5,025 nucleotides of DNA from Bacillota bacterium (GTDB lineage: Bacteria; Bacillota; Clostridia; Peptostreptococcales; Thermotaleaceae): the NCBI GenBank assembly GCA_023623095.1, contig JAMNXX010000227.1:1-5025 (forward strand), read 5' to 3'. The first letter of the stretch is position 1, and every line of letters begins with the position of its first letter. The translations under genes and the position numbers were made by a program. The notes below the pieces were generated by a model, which saw nothing but the letters and a program-made list of their open reading frames with translations, ran no database searches and was not told the DNA's origin. Positions 1-5,009 of this stretch are shown piece by piece.

Positions 1-615
1 TTTATATTGCACTTTGATTAAATGATATCCAAATTGCGTTTTTACAGGCTCGCTAAGTTCCCCTTCTTTCAGATTAAAAGCAGCTTCTTCAAATTCCGGA
101 ACCATCTTTCCCCTCTCAAATTCGCCTAGATCTCCTCCAGCTTGTTTTGAAGGACAGGTGGAATATTTTTGGGCTGCTTCTTCAAAAGACAATCCTTGAC
201 AAATTTCATCTTGTATTTCTTTGGCTTTTTCAAGTTCATCTACAAGGATATGGCTGGCCCTAACAGCCTCCGGCTCTTGGAACTGCTCGCTGTGATCATG
301 ATAATATTGGGCAATTTCCTCTTCCGTAGCAGATACATCCGATAAGATCTTGTTGACAGCATATTGTTTTAAAATATTTGCTTTTACCCTTTCTAACTCC
401 AATTTGAAATTTTCTTCTTGATCAAAAGAATTCTCGATTGCGTATAAATATAGCATTTCTCCATAAACCATTTCATATACTAATTTTTTCATTCCATCCG
501 GTGATTGATATTGTGCCGCAATTTGTGGATTGAGTCCCTGTAAAAATGCATATACATCTTGTTGCGTGATTTCTTTTCCGTTGACTGTTGCAAGTACCGC
601 ATTTTGATTCATCAT
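1..615 (-). CDS. Parvulin-type peptidyl-prolyl cis-trans isomerase, cytoplasmic type (3' end beyond window)
   Basis: This protein catalyses cis-trans isomerisation of X-Pro bonds and probably acts as a folding helper. The 205 visible residues begin MMNQNAVLATVNGKEITQQD, an N-terminal SurA/PrsA-like helical segment (about 1-110). A parvulin (rotamase) domain follows from about 118 to the edge. Its hallmarks are ASHILV with His122, Cys154 in YSTCPS, GGDLGEF at 160-166, Met171, Phe175 and GYHLI with His198. There is no signal peptide or lipobox, unlike secreted PrsA, so it should be cytoplasmic, as in many clostridial PpiC proteins of about 250 residues. The first of two tandem ATGs is chosen because GGGG at 624-627 lies 8 nt upstream. 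The frame is still open at base 1, so the stop codon and last residues are missing. It appears to have its own promoter (702-730). The family call is firm; the client proteins are unknown. Confidence 0.93.
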   Translation of the reverse strand, partial: MMNQNAVLATVNGKEITQQDVYAFLQGLNPQIAAQYQSPDGMKKLVYEMVYGEMLYLYAIENSFDQEENFKLELERVKANILKQYAVNKILSDVSATEEEIAQYYHDHSEQFQEPEAVRASHILVDELEKAKEIQDEICQGLSFEEAAQKYSTCPSKQAGGDLGEFERGKMVPEFEEAAFNLKEGELSEPVKTQFGYHLIKVQYK

Positions 616-642
616 TTTGGATTCCCCTTTATCATTTATTTT

Positions 643-662
643 TTGATTTTGCTAAAAATCAA
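643..662 (-). repeat. Small perfect inverted repeat in the isomerase leader
   Basis: TTGATTTT (643-650) and AAAATCAA (655-662) are perfect 8-bp complements around a 4-nt loop. The repeat lies between the palindrome at 673-696 and the ribosome binding site at 624-627. It would form a weak AT-rich hairpin in the leader RNA. Bases just downstream (ATCAAAA on the minus strand) could instead pair with the TTTTGAT arm of the first hairpin. Confidence 0.35.
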
Positions 663-672
663 TAAAAATAAA

Positions 673-696
673 GGTATCAAAATATGTTTTGATACC
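673..696 (-). promoter_or_regulatory. Perfect palindrome at the predicted transcription start: operator, 5' mRNA hairpin or terminator
   Basis: The arms GGTATCAAAA (673-682) and TTTTGATACC (687-696) are perfect 10-bp complements around a 4-nt loop. The right edge coincides with the predicted +1 of the promoter at 702-730, which fits a repressor operator or a hairpin capping the 5' end of the isomerase mRNA. On the minus strand the second arm is followed by TTTATTTTTATT, so it also has the form of an intrinsic terminator for transcripts coming from the gene ending at 824. It is 127 nt past that stop codon, and the stem has few G-C pairs. The three roles cannot be separated from sequence alone. 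Confidence 0.5.
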
Positions 697-701
697 CTCC
701 C

Positions 702-730
702 ATTATATCATTAAAAAACAAGAATACCAA
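702..730 (-). promoter_or_regulatory. Sigma-A-type promoter with extended -10 for the peptidyl-prolyl isomerase gene
   Basis: Read on the minus strand, a -35 TTGGTA (725-730) and a perfect -10 TATAAT (702-707) are separated by 17 nt. TG at 709-710 gives an extended TGnTATAAT. The start of transcription should fall near 694-696, giving a leader of about 80 nt before the isomerase ATG. This is a strong match by eye, with no experimental support. Confidence 0.6.
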
Positions 731-823
731 AAGCAAAAAATATTTCTTATGAAGTTCTTATTTCTCCTGTTCTCTTGGAAAAAAGAGCAATTTCCATATC
801 AGAATAAAAAAATATATAACGTC

Positions 824-1411
824 TTACTCCTCCACAATTTGCTCAGCAAGAAACTCCCTGAATTCTTTGATGATATCCTCTAGGCTTTTCGATTCTTCAT
901 CAAGGTTGAGCCCATAGAACGGCGGGACTTTCAACCCCCTTGTTTCTATCTCTTTTTTGAGTTCCTCCATAAAAACACCCGCACCTTCTACCAACGTGCT
1001 TTCGAAATCAAGGGCCTTTGGCTTTCCTCCCCAATCTTCTGAAAAGCTAGTCAGTGTAACTCCGCAGGTTGGAGACCCATTACAGCCTAATACAGCAACT
1101 GTCTTATATCCTATTTGTTCATAATTTTCCATATAATCTACGGGATGTTTTGAAAGTTCCCTGCAGTATTTTCTAAATCCGGGATTGTCATACAGATATT
1201 TCGTGCACCACCATCGTTGAACGCCTAAATAAAGTGTTTCCGGACATGGGAGCTGTATCACTCCGAAGCCATAGTCATGTAGCGTATCAATTACATCCTT
1301 GCACATTCCGGGATATCTAGCCAATTCTTTTACTTTATTATTGGTATTTAGAAGGCAATGGGCAACAAAAACAATTTTTTTGCTTCGCGCATCATCAATA
1401 TGTACAGATAT
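824..1411 (-). CDS. Cysteine-motif protein resembling DUF523 / 2-thiouracil desulfurase group, non-canonical start
   Basis: The function is not established. Read from an ATA at 1409-1411 the protein has 195 residues and contains KKIVFVAHCLLN (Cys19), QLPCPETLYLG (Cys56) and CNGSPTCGV (Cys110, Cys116), plus other cysteines at 37, 69 and 83. The order HCLLN, PCPE, GSPTCG recalls the three-cysteine pattern of DUF523 proteins, in which 2-thiouracil desulfurase binds a [4Fe-4S] cluster; the relationship is inferred from motifs only. The first canonical start is TTG at 1322-1324. It has no SD and would delete the conserved FVAHCLLN segment. The open frame extends upstream past GGGGGG (1418-1423), which sits 6 nt before the ATA. 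No ATG, GTG or TTG exists in frame there. An out-of-frame ATGATG at 1390-1395 would join the frame if one A were added to the A7 run that follows. The gene lies 47 nt after the six-cysteine gene and is probably co-transcribed with it. Confidence 0.78.
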   Translation of the reverse strand: MSVHIDDARSKKIVFVAHCLLNTNNKVKELARYPGMCKDVIDTLHDYGFGVIQLPCPETLYLGVQRWWCTKYLYDNPGFRKYCRELSKHPVDYMENYEQIGYKTVAVLGCNGSPTCGVTLTSFSEDWGGKPKALDFESTLVEGAGVFMEELKKEIETRGLKVPPFYGLNLDEESKSLEDIIKEFREFLAEQIVEE

Positions 1412-1417
1412 ATGAAT

Positions 1418-1423
1418 CCCCCC
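1418..1423 (-). promoter_or_regulatory. G-rich ribosome binding site placing the start of the DUF523-like gene near 1411
   Basis: On the minus strand AAAAAAGGGGGG ends at 1418, 6 nt before the in-frame ATA at 1409-1411. It is the only SD-like element near this gene. It lies 22 nt before the out-of-frame ATGATG and almost 100 nt before the TTG at 1324. It therefore argues for initiation at or near 1411, or for a mutated start codon there. Confidence 0.5.
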
Positions 1424-1458
1424 TTTTTTATAATTGCAGCTAGGGTAGTGGGTTTTGA

Positions 1459-1701
1459 CTATTTTTCTTTTTTCTTTTTTAAATAGGTTTCCTTATGCTT
1501 GAGGAAAAAGTTCGTAAAATCTTCAAATGTAAACTCTTTTACCTCGCTAATATCCTCCGAAATCTTTCTGAAAAAACAAGTAGGAATTTCTTCATCTTCT
1601 AAACTTGATTTGATACAAGGATCGCAGCCATTGGAGTGGTTTTTGGGATTAAATTCACACCCGAAATCTGTGCAGGTACAAAAATGCCGTTCCCTTTCCA
1701 T
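1459..1701 (-). CDS. Small six-cysteine protein, possible metal-binding (DUF6485-like)
   Basis: This is a small, probably cytosolic protein of 80 residues and unknown function. Its N-terminal half carries C8-x-C10-x4-C15-x10-C26-x2-C29-x12-C42, within segments such as FCTCTDFGCEFNPKNH, GCDPCIKSSL and EIPTCFF. This spacing suggests zinc or iron-sulfur binding. It resembles short clostridial 'cytosolic protein' entries of the DUF6485 kind, a family assignment made from memory. The C-terminal half is charged and ends in a lysine-rich tail (YLKKKKEK). The frame is open further upstream to a GTG at 1737 and an ATG at 1722. The ATG at 1699-1701 is preferred because AAAGGGGCGG lies about 8 nt before it, the upstream starts have no SD, and the Cys motif begins seven residues later. 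The stop is 47 nt before the next gene's presumed start. Confidence 0.82.
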   Translation of the reverse strand: MERERHFCTCTDFGCEFNPKNHSNGCDPCIKSSLEDEEIPTCFFRKISEDISEVKEFTFEDFTNFFLKHKETYLKKKKEK

Positions 1702-1718
1702 GCCATTTACCGCCCCTT

Positions 1719-1862
1719 TCATAATTTGTTTAACCACTTAAGATAAGTGTTCAGCATTTTTTGTAAAAATCCTCTTTTTTTAGCAAAATAATGGAAAGGG
1801 CTATTTGAAATATGAATGTGTCCCTCTAATCCCTGCCATTTAGTATCTTTTTTGGAAGACAA
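1719..1862 (-). CDS. Possible small basic protein, 47 residues, unrecognised
   Basis: An open frame from TTG at 1860-1862 to TGA at 1719-1721 would encode 47 residues. These include KWQGLEGHIHIS, SPFHYFAKKRGFLQK and the C-terminus LNTYLKWLNKL. I do not recognise a family. In favour: it fills the gap between the flavoprotein stop (34 nt before its TTG) and the six-cysteine gene (its TGA is 17 nt before that ATG, with the SD right after the stop). This is normal operon spacing. It also uses AGA and GGA codons like its neighbours. Against: the only SD-like bases (AAGG) sit 1 nt from the TTG, too close to be convincing, and a 47-codon open frame can arise by chance in AT-rich DNA. It could also be the remnant of a longer gene. 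Confidence 0.35.
   Translation of the reverse strand: MSSKKDTKWQGLEGHIHISNSPFHYFAKKRGFLQKMLNTYLKWLNKL
1740..1767 (-). promoter_or_regulatory. Weak promoter candidate for the six-cysteine gene
   Basis: On the minus strand TTTACA (1762-1767) and TATCTT (1740-1745) are separated by 16 nt. Transcription would begin near 1733, upstream of the preferred ATG at 1701 but downstream of the alternative GTG at 1737. The -10 is poor, and the element lies inside a possible 47-codon reading frame, so both may not be real. Confidence 0.22.
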
Positions 1863-1896
1863 ACCTTAAGCGCTTATCCGAGAGCTGTTCTGTCTT

Positions 1897-2361
1897 TTAT
1901 CTTCTTGCCTTTCCTGTAATCTTTTCAATATTTATCTTTATTATCACTGTTTTATCTTTTGCTTTTTTAATATATTCTTTTCCTTGCTCTACATATTGAT
2001 TGGCATATTTGTATATAATTTCCAATAGCGCTTTTTCTTTTTCTTCATTAAAAATCTCCATCGCTTTTCCAAAAACGATCACACTTTCATACCTCGTAGT
2101 AAATTTTTCCGGTATGGGTTTTGTCTCACCTACAACACAAAAGGATACTCGCATATTATTTTTGATATTATCTAATTTATGCCCTTCCTTAGCGCAATGA
2201 AAATAAATGCTATTATCTACATATACATAATTTAACGGTACTCCATAAGCATAGCCATCTTCCCCTACTGTCGATAAAATCCCATATTCGCCTTTTTTTA
2301 ATATTTCAATTGCCTCTTCTGGTCCTATCTTTCTATCCTCTCTCCTGATTTCTTTAAACAA
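1897..2361 (-). CDS. Pyridoxamine 5'-phosphate oxidase-like flavin-binding protein, NimA-related
   Basis: This 154-residue protein belongs to the split-barrel flavin-binding superfamily that includes pyridoxamine-phosphate oxidase and NimA-type 5-nitroimidazole reductases. Visible landmarks are YGILSTVGEDGYAYGVPLNY (26-45), the barrel core with the FMN-binding edge; IYFHCAKEGHKLDNI (52-66), typical of NimA-like proteins; RVSFCVVGE (71-79); and FTTRYESVIVFGKA (87-100). A helical C-terminus follows. It is likely a cytosolic FMN-dependent reductase, substrate unknown. Nitroimidazole reduction is possible by family but cannot be inferred here. Start: TTG at 2359-2361 has a near-ideal AAGGAGGT 7 nt upstream, and the frame closes just before it, so TTG is almost certainly right. 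It lies about 130 nt after the DUF4153 gene; no convincing promoter or terminator was seen between them. Length is normal for the family. Confidence 0.9.
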   Translation of the reverse strand: MFKEIRREDRKIGPEEAIEILKKGEYGILSTVGEDGYAYGVPLNYVYVDNSIYFHCAKEGHKLDNIKNNMRVSFCVVGETKPIPEKFTTRYESVIVFGKAMEIFNEEKEKALLEIIYKYANQYVEQGKEYIKKAKDKTVIIKINIEKITGKARR

Positions 2362-2365
2362 TTTA

Positions 2366-2375
2366 TTGACCTCCT
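2366..2375 (-). promoter_or_regulatory. Strong ribosome binding site that fixes the TTG start of the flavoprotein gene
   Basis: On the minus strand AAGGAGGT is followed after a 7-nt spacer (CAATAAA) by TTG at 2359-2361. It matches the complement of the 16S rRNA tail closely and settles the start of this gene despite the absence of ATG. Confidence 0.8.
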
Positions 2376-2390
2376 TGTCGATTTATTGAT

Positions 2391-2495
2391 TCATTGCCAT
2401 GCATGTTTTTTATTGCTATATTTCATCTTTTCCCATGAAGCCCATCCAATAGGAGAATAAAAAATTCTATCCTGATATTGAACTTCCGTTTTTAT
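2391..2495 (-). other. Open frame without canonical start in the DUF4153-flavoprotein gap
   Basis: After the DUF4153 stop, an overlapping frame stays open to a TGA at 2391-2393. It encodes about 34 residues including KTEVQYQDRIFYSPIGW, then ASWEKM and KHAWQ. The three tryptophans and the mixed composition look protein-like. The frame is open back to a TAG at 2541-2543 but contains no ATG, GTG or TTG before an internal ATG near its middle. The only candidate near the DUF4153 stop is an ATA at 2493-2495, which overlaps that stop, and there is no SD. This may be a gene relic, a frame with an unusual start, or chance. Confidence 0.15.
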
Positions 2496-4252
2496 TTTCT
2501 GTATATTAATACATAGAAATTTGCATCTTTCATTTCCATTCTATCCCCTTGCTGCAGTCCTCCGATATATCTGAATACAAATTGAACTTTCACCGCTTCA
2601 TTTTCGTCTACAAATATCATATTTTTCGGATCGATGGAAGACCTGTCCTCCGGAGGTAAGCCGCCATATTTTTCATGCAGTTTCTCTACAAATTCTTCCA
2701 GATTCTTTTCATAAAGGAGTATTCCATTTTCTTTTAATTGAAACAGATGTTTCTCCATATCATAATCTGCTTGGAGCCCTTGTTCCTTCCCTTGATTTCT
2801 TACGATATTTTCCATCTCAATCAAATAGTCATATTCTTTTACGTCAATGATTGCCCTTTTTCCATAGCTATCATAATGAACATATTCTTCTGCTCCTTTC
2901 TCTTTTGCATATGTAAATGGGAACCCAAATACATCGTTCATATCTTTCATTTTAAAATCCTTGGGAATATATTTGACCTCTTTTAGGCTATGATTTTTAT
3001 CAAAATAATCCAATATCATGCTGATTTGCGTTTTGCTTTCTTCTGATAATTCCCGATCTGCATGGACTATTTTTTCTCCCTCCAGCATCTTGTTTTGCAC
3101 AAGCACACGTTCAAATCTCCTGTTTTGGCTCCATTTTGATACGGAAAAACTGCTGAAAGGTCCTACTACTGCATTTAGGACGAGGATAGAAAGAGAAATC
3201 GGAATGATGATATTTCTAAGCTTCTTTGTGATTGAAAAATAAAGCATCATTCCCAAAACCCATAATCCCAAAACAACAACAAAATACCTGTTTTCTGTCA
3301 CTCCATATTGTTGAATCCTCAATCCGATCGAAAAAAACATCATTCCAAGGATCGGAAGAATGATTTTTGGAAAGAAAAATAAAAATTTTTTGGCCAGCTT
3401 ATTTTCTTCATGAATAGGGAAGATGAAAAAAATCACGCCCACAGTGATGACGGAATACCACAATACAAGGTGAGACACAACCCCCACCGGCCAAACGCCC
3501 GTAACAATGATCTTAATAAAATATGCATACAGAATTCCCATATATGCTAAAATCAAAGGAATAACGATATACAAAAGCAATATGTTCAGTGCTTTTGGAT
3601 ACTTTGTATCGGAAAGATCCGCATCGCTGTAAGGGATCTTGGATAAAAATTGGGTCGGAGAAAAAATCCCAGCGATGATTAGAAATGTGTAATAATAAAA
3701 TTTTGAATCGATGGCTACAGAAAAAAGCTGATCGATGGAAAAAAACATTGCTGAAATCCCCACATATAACACCGCAGAATAAATAACGGTGATCAAGCCG
3801 CTTTCCAGCACCTTTACAATGTAAAACTCATAGCCTTCCTTGTTTCCGAACCATGGTATGTAAAGAAATGCAAGGCACATAAAAATACTCACTGCAGCAT
3901 ATCTCGTCATACTCACCATTTCGAAATCTTTGAGCAAAAAGAAATAATACATCAGCAAAAATGCTATCCCTGCAATATGGATCAAAAATTGATGCTTCCG
4001 TTTGACCGCCCTCTTTTTTTCAAACAAGAGTTGGATGCATAAAGACAGGGGAATCCCCAATGCAATGATCATGCTAACTCGCTGCAAAGTTTCTAAAAAT
4101 TCTCTGCTTGCAGATGATCTTTGTTCATTCATAATGATCAGCATAACCACCAGAGCACTGGAAACAACAATCGTCAAAGGAAACCTTCTGATGCTTGCAT
4201 AAAGGGCTTTGATAATATTGTTTACTGCTTTTTTTATTTTAATTTTTGACAA
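2492..4252 (-). CDS. DUF4153 family polytopic membrane protein
   Basis: This is an integral membrane protein of unknown function, 586 residues from the preferred start. About 11 hydrophobic segments are visible, roughly at 25-41, 59-77, 88-107, 115-134, 149-172, 187-199, 222-247, 257-278, 289-311, 322-341 and 348-366. A hydrophilic C-terminal domain of about 215 residues follows. The segment FLSKIPYSDADLSDTKYPKA and the next helices (ILAYMGILYAYFIK, GVWPVGVVSHLVLWYS) are what I recognise as DUF4153. A TTG at 4307-4309 would add 19 residues but lies inside the MOSC gene with no SD. The TTG at 4250-4252 is preferred because AAAGGAGAGGGG immediately precedes it, and it begins 25 nt after the MOSC stop. 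The two genes are therefore likely co-transcribed. No clear terminator follows the TAA at 2492. Length is normal for the family. Confidence 0.88.
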   Translation of the reverse strand: MSKIKIKKAVNNIIKALYASIRRFPLTIVVSSALVVMLIIMNEQRSSASREFLETLQRVSMIIALGIPLSLCIQLLFEKKRAVKRKHQFLIHIAGIAFLLMYYFFLLKDFEMVSMTRYAAVSIFMCLAFLYIPWFGNKEGYEFYIVKVLESGLITVIYSAVLYVGISAMFFSIDQLFSVAIDSKFYYYTFLIIAGIFSPTQFLSKIPYSDADLSDTKYPKALNILLLYIVIPLILAYMGILYAYFIKIIVTGVWPVGVVSHLVLWYSVITVGVIFFIFPIHEENKLAKKFLFFFPKIILPILGMMFFSIGLRIQQYGVTENRYFVVVLGLWVLGMMLYFSITKKLRNIIIPISLSILVLNAVVGPFSSFSVSKWSQNRRFERVLVQNKMLEGEKIVHADRELSEESKTQISMILDYFDKNHSLKEVKYIPKDFKMKDMNDVFGFPFTYAKEKGAEEYVHYDSYGKRAIIDVKEYDYLIEMENIVRNQGKEQGLQADYDMEKHLFQLKENGILLYEKNLEEFVEKLHEKYGGLPPEDRSSIDPKNMIFVDENEAVKVQFVFRYIGGLQQGDRMEMKDANFYVLIYRK

Positions 4253-4277
4253 CCCCTCTCCTTTATTCTTACTATAG

Positions 4278-4715
4278 CTATTCGATAGGAGTAGTTTCCG
4301 AGACCACAAATACTTCGTCTCCTACTTTTATCTTTCCTCCTTTAAGGACCTTTCCAAATCGTCCCTCCCTGCTAACAATATAAGGCCTTCCATGCTCTTT
4401 AAACTCCTCTTTTCCTATATGCAATATCTTTATTGCCGCCTCTCCGATCTTTACAACCGTACCGACAGACAATTCTTCCAAAGGCATCCCTTGAATGGTA
4501 ATATTCTCAGTATATCCTCCGTTAAGCACTTCTTCCTTCTTTTCAAGAGGAACCTTCTCCAAAGCCTCAACAGGAAAAATGCTGACCTGCCGGCTCCAAT
4601 TTCCGGCATGTGCATCCCCTTCCAATCCCCAGTCCTCAATGAGATTGGCTTCCTTGACACTTTCTTTTTCAATTCCTTTTGTTGAACTGATATTGATCGA
4701 AATTACCTTGGCCAT
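4278..4715 (-). CDS. MOSC-domain protein lacking cysteine
   Basis: This is a stand-alone MOSC domain of 145 residues, normal length for the short clostridial type. MOSC domains are beta-barrel folds linked to molybdenum-cofactor sulfuration and to handling of sulfur or N-hydroxylated substrates. Landmarks are GLEGDAHAGNWSRQVSIF (30-47), YTENITIQGM (68-77), LSVGTVVKIGEA (82-93), HIGKEE (99-104), RPYIVSREGRFGKVLKGG (110-127) and IKVGDEV (129-135). Close clostridial relatives that I recall usually read IGKECH and have a cysteine just before the REG motif. Here those positions are Glu104 and Tyr112, and the whole protein contains no cysteine. A persulfide-based mechanism is thus unlikely, and the molecular role is uncertain. 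The ATG start has GGAGG 6 nt upstream. An extended -10 promoter lies at 4838-4846, and DUF4153 follows 25 nt after the stop. Confidence 0.9.
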   Translation of the reverse strand: MAKVISINISSTKGIEKESVKEANLIEDWGLEGDAHAGNWSRQVSIFPVEALEKVPLEKKEEVLNGGYTENITIQGMPLEELSVGTVVKIGEAAIKILHIGKEEFKEHGRPYIVSREGRFGKVLKGGKIKVGDEVFVVSETTPIE

Positions 4716-4739
4716 GATCCGCCTCCAGTCTTTAGGATT

Positions 4740-4793
4740 TTAATTTTTCCAATCAAACAAAAAACATTCAAGTATTCTCTTGTCCTGATTCAT
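4740..4793 (-). other. Possible 17-codon leader reading frame before the MOSC gene
   Basis: Within the predicted MOSC leader an ATG at 4791-4793 opens a 17-residue frame (MNQDKRILECFLFDWKN) ending in TAA at 4740-4742, 24 nt before the MOSC ATG. AAAAAAAGGG lies about 10 nt upstream as a weak SD. No run of one amino acid suggests attenuation control. It may be chance. Confidence 0.15.
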
Positions 4794-4837
4794 AGAGTGT
4801 TTTCCCTTTTTTTCTTTCATATAATATTGATAGAGCC

Positions 4838-4846
4838 ATTATATCA
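4838..4846 (-). promoter_or_regulatory. Extended -10 promoter for the MOSC-DUF4153 transcript
   Basis: On the minus strand TGATATAAT gives a perfect -10 TATAAT (4838-4843) with TG at 4845-4846. The -35 region (about 4861-4866) reads AATTAT and is poor, as is usual for extended -10 promoters. The leader to the MOSC ATG would be about 115 nt. The surrounding bases ATGATATAATGG are the same as at the isomerase promoter. Confidence 0.5.
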
Positions 4847-4910
4847 TACCTATTGCTTAAATAATTTTCTCGCATCGCACGAAAATTCCTTTTGGAAAAT
4901 ATAATAAAAT

Positions 4911-4938
4911 AAAAATTTTTCGCTGCTCGATAATTTTT
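4911..4938. terminator. Terminator-like inverted repeat, AT-rich
   Basis: AAAAATT (4911-4917) and AATTTTT (4932-4938) pair, with an inner TCG/CGA stem (4920-4922 and 4928-4930) around a 5-nt loop and a small internal mismatch. T-rich sequence follows on both strands. The low GC of the stem makes it weak. No gene is seen to end here, so it would serve only read-through transcripts. Confidence 0.2.
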
Positions 4939-4989
4939 ATCTTTATATAGATAGATGAAAAGTTTAACAGTTTTGATTCATAAAAAAAT

Positions 4990-5009
4990 AATTTATGTTA
5001 TAATAAATT
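4990..5009 (+). promoter_or_regulatory. Outward plus-strand promoter overlapped by an inverted repeat
   Basis: On the plus strand TGTTATAAT (4996-5004) is an extended -10 with perfect TATAAT at 4999-5004. The nearest TTGATT (4973-4978) is 20 nt away, too far for a good -35. The perfect arms AATTTAT (4990-4996) and ATAAATT (5003-5009) flank the -10 core, a layout that suits a repressor site. Its target gene would start beyond the window. Confidence 0.4.

Noticed and set aside
689..883. Plus-strand frame of 64 codons
   Set aside because: It starts inside the palindrome, runs across the isomerase promoter into the end of the DUF523-like gene, and encodes a low-complexity Lys/Phe/Leu-rich peptide without an SD.
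1702..1737. Longer N-terminus for the six-cysteine protein from GTG 1737 or ATG 1722
   Set aside because: Neither has an SD; the ATG at 1701 has a G-rich SD at proper spacing. The longer form would also overlap the possible 47-codon gene.
1499..1741. Plus-strand frame of 80 codons
   Set aside because: It is antisense to the six-cysteine gene, whose protein has clear motif structure and a good SD; the plus frame has neither.
1867..1876. TAAGCGCTTA palindrome considered as a terminator after the flavoprotein gene
   Set aside because: It has no loop and no following T-run on either strand, so it cannot act as an intrinsic terminator. An operator role has no support.
2398..2405. CATGCATG palindrome
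   Set aside because: Too short to support any specific role.
2440..2475. Imperfect hairpin AGGATAGAAT / ATTCTCCT after the DUF4153 gene
   Set aside because: It has a 2-nt bulge and no T-run after the stem on the minus strand, so it is a poor terminator.
4253..4309. N-terminal extension of DUF4153 from a TTG at 4309
   Set aside because: It overlaps the MOSC coding region and lacks an SD, whereas the TTG at 4252 has a strong one.
4392..4743. Several frames overlapping the MOSC gene on both strands
   Set aside because: All are shadows of a well-supported MOSC domain protein.
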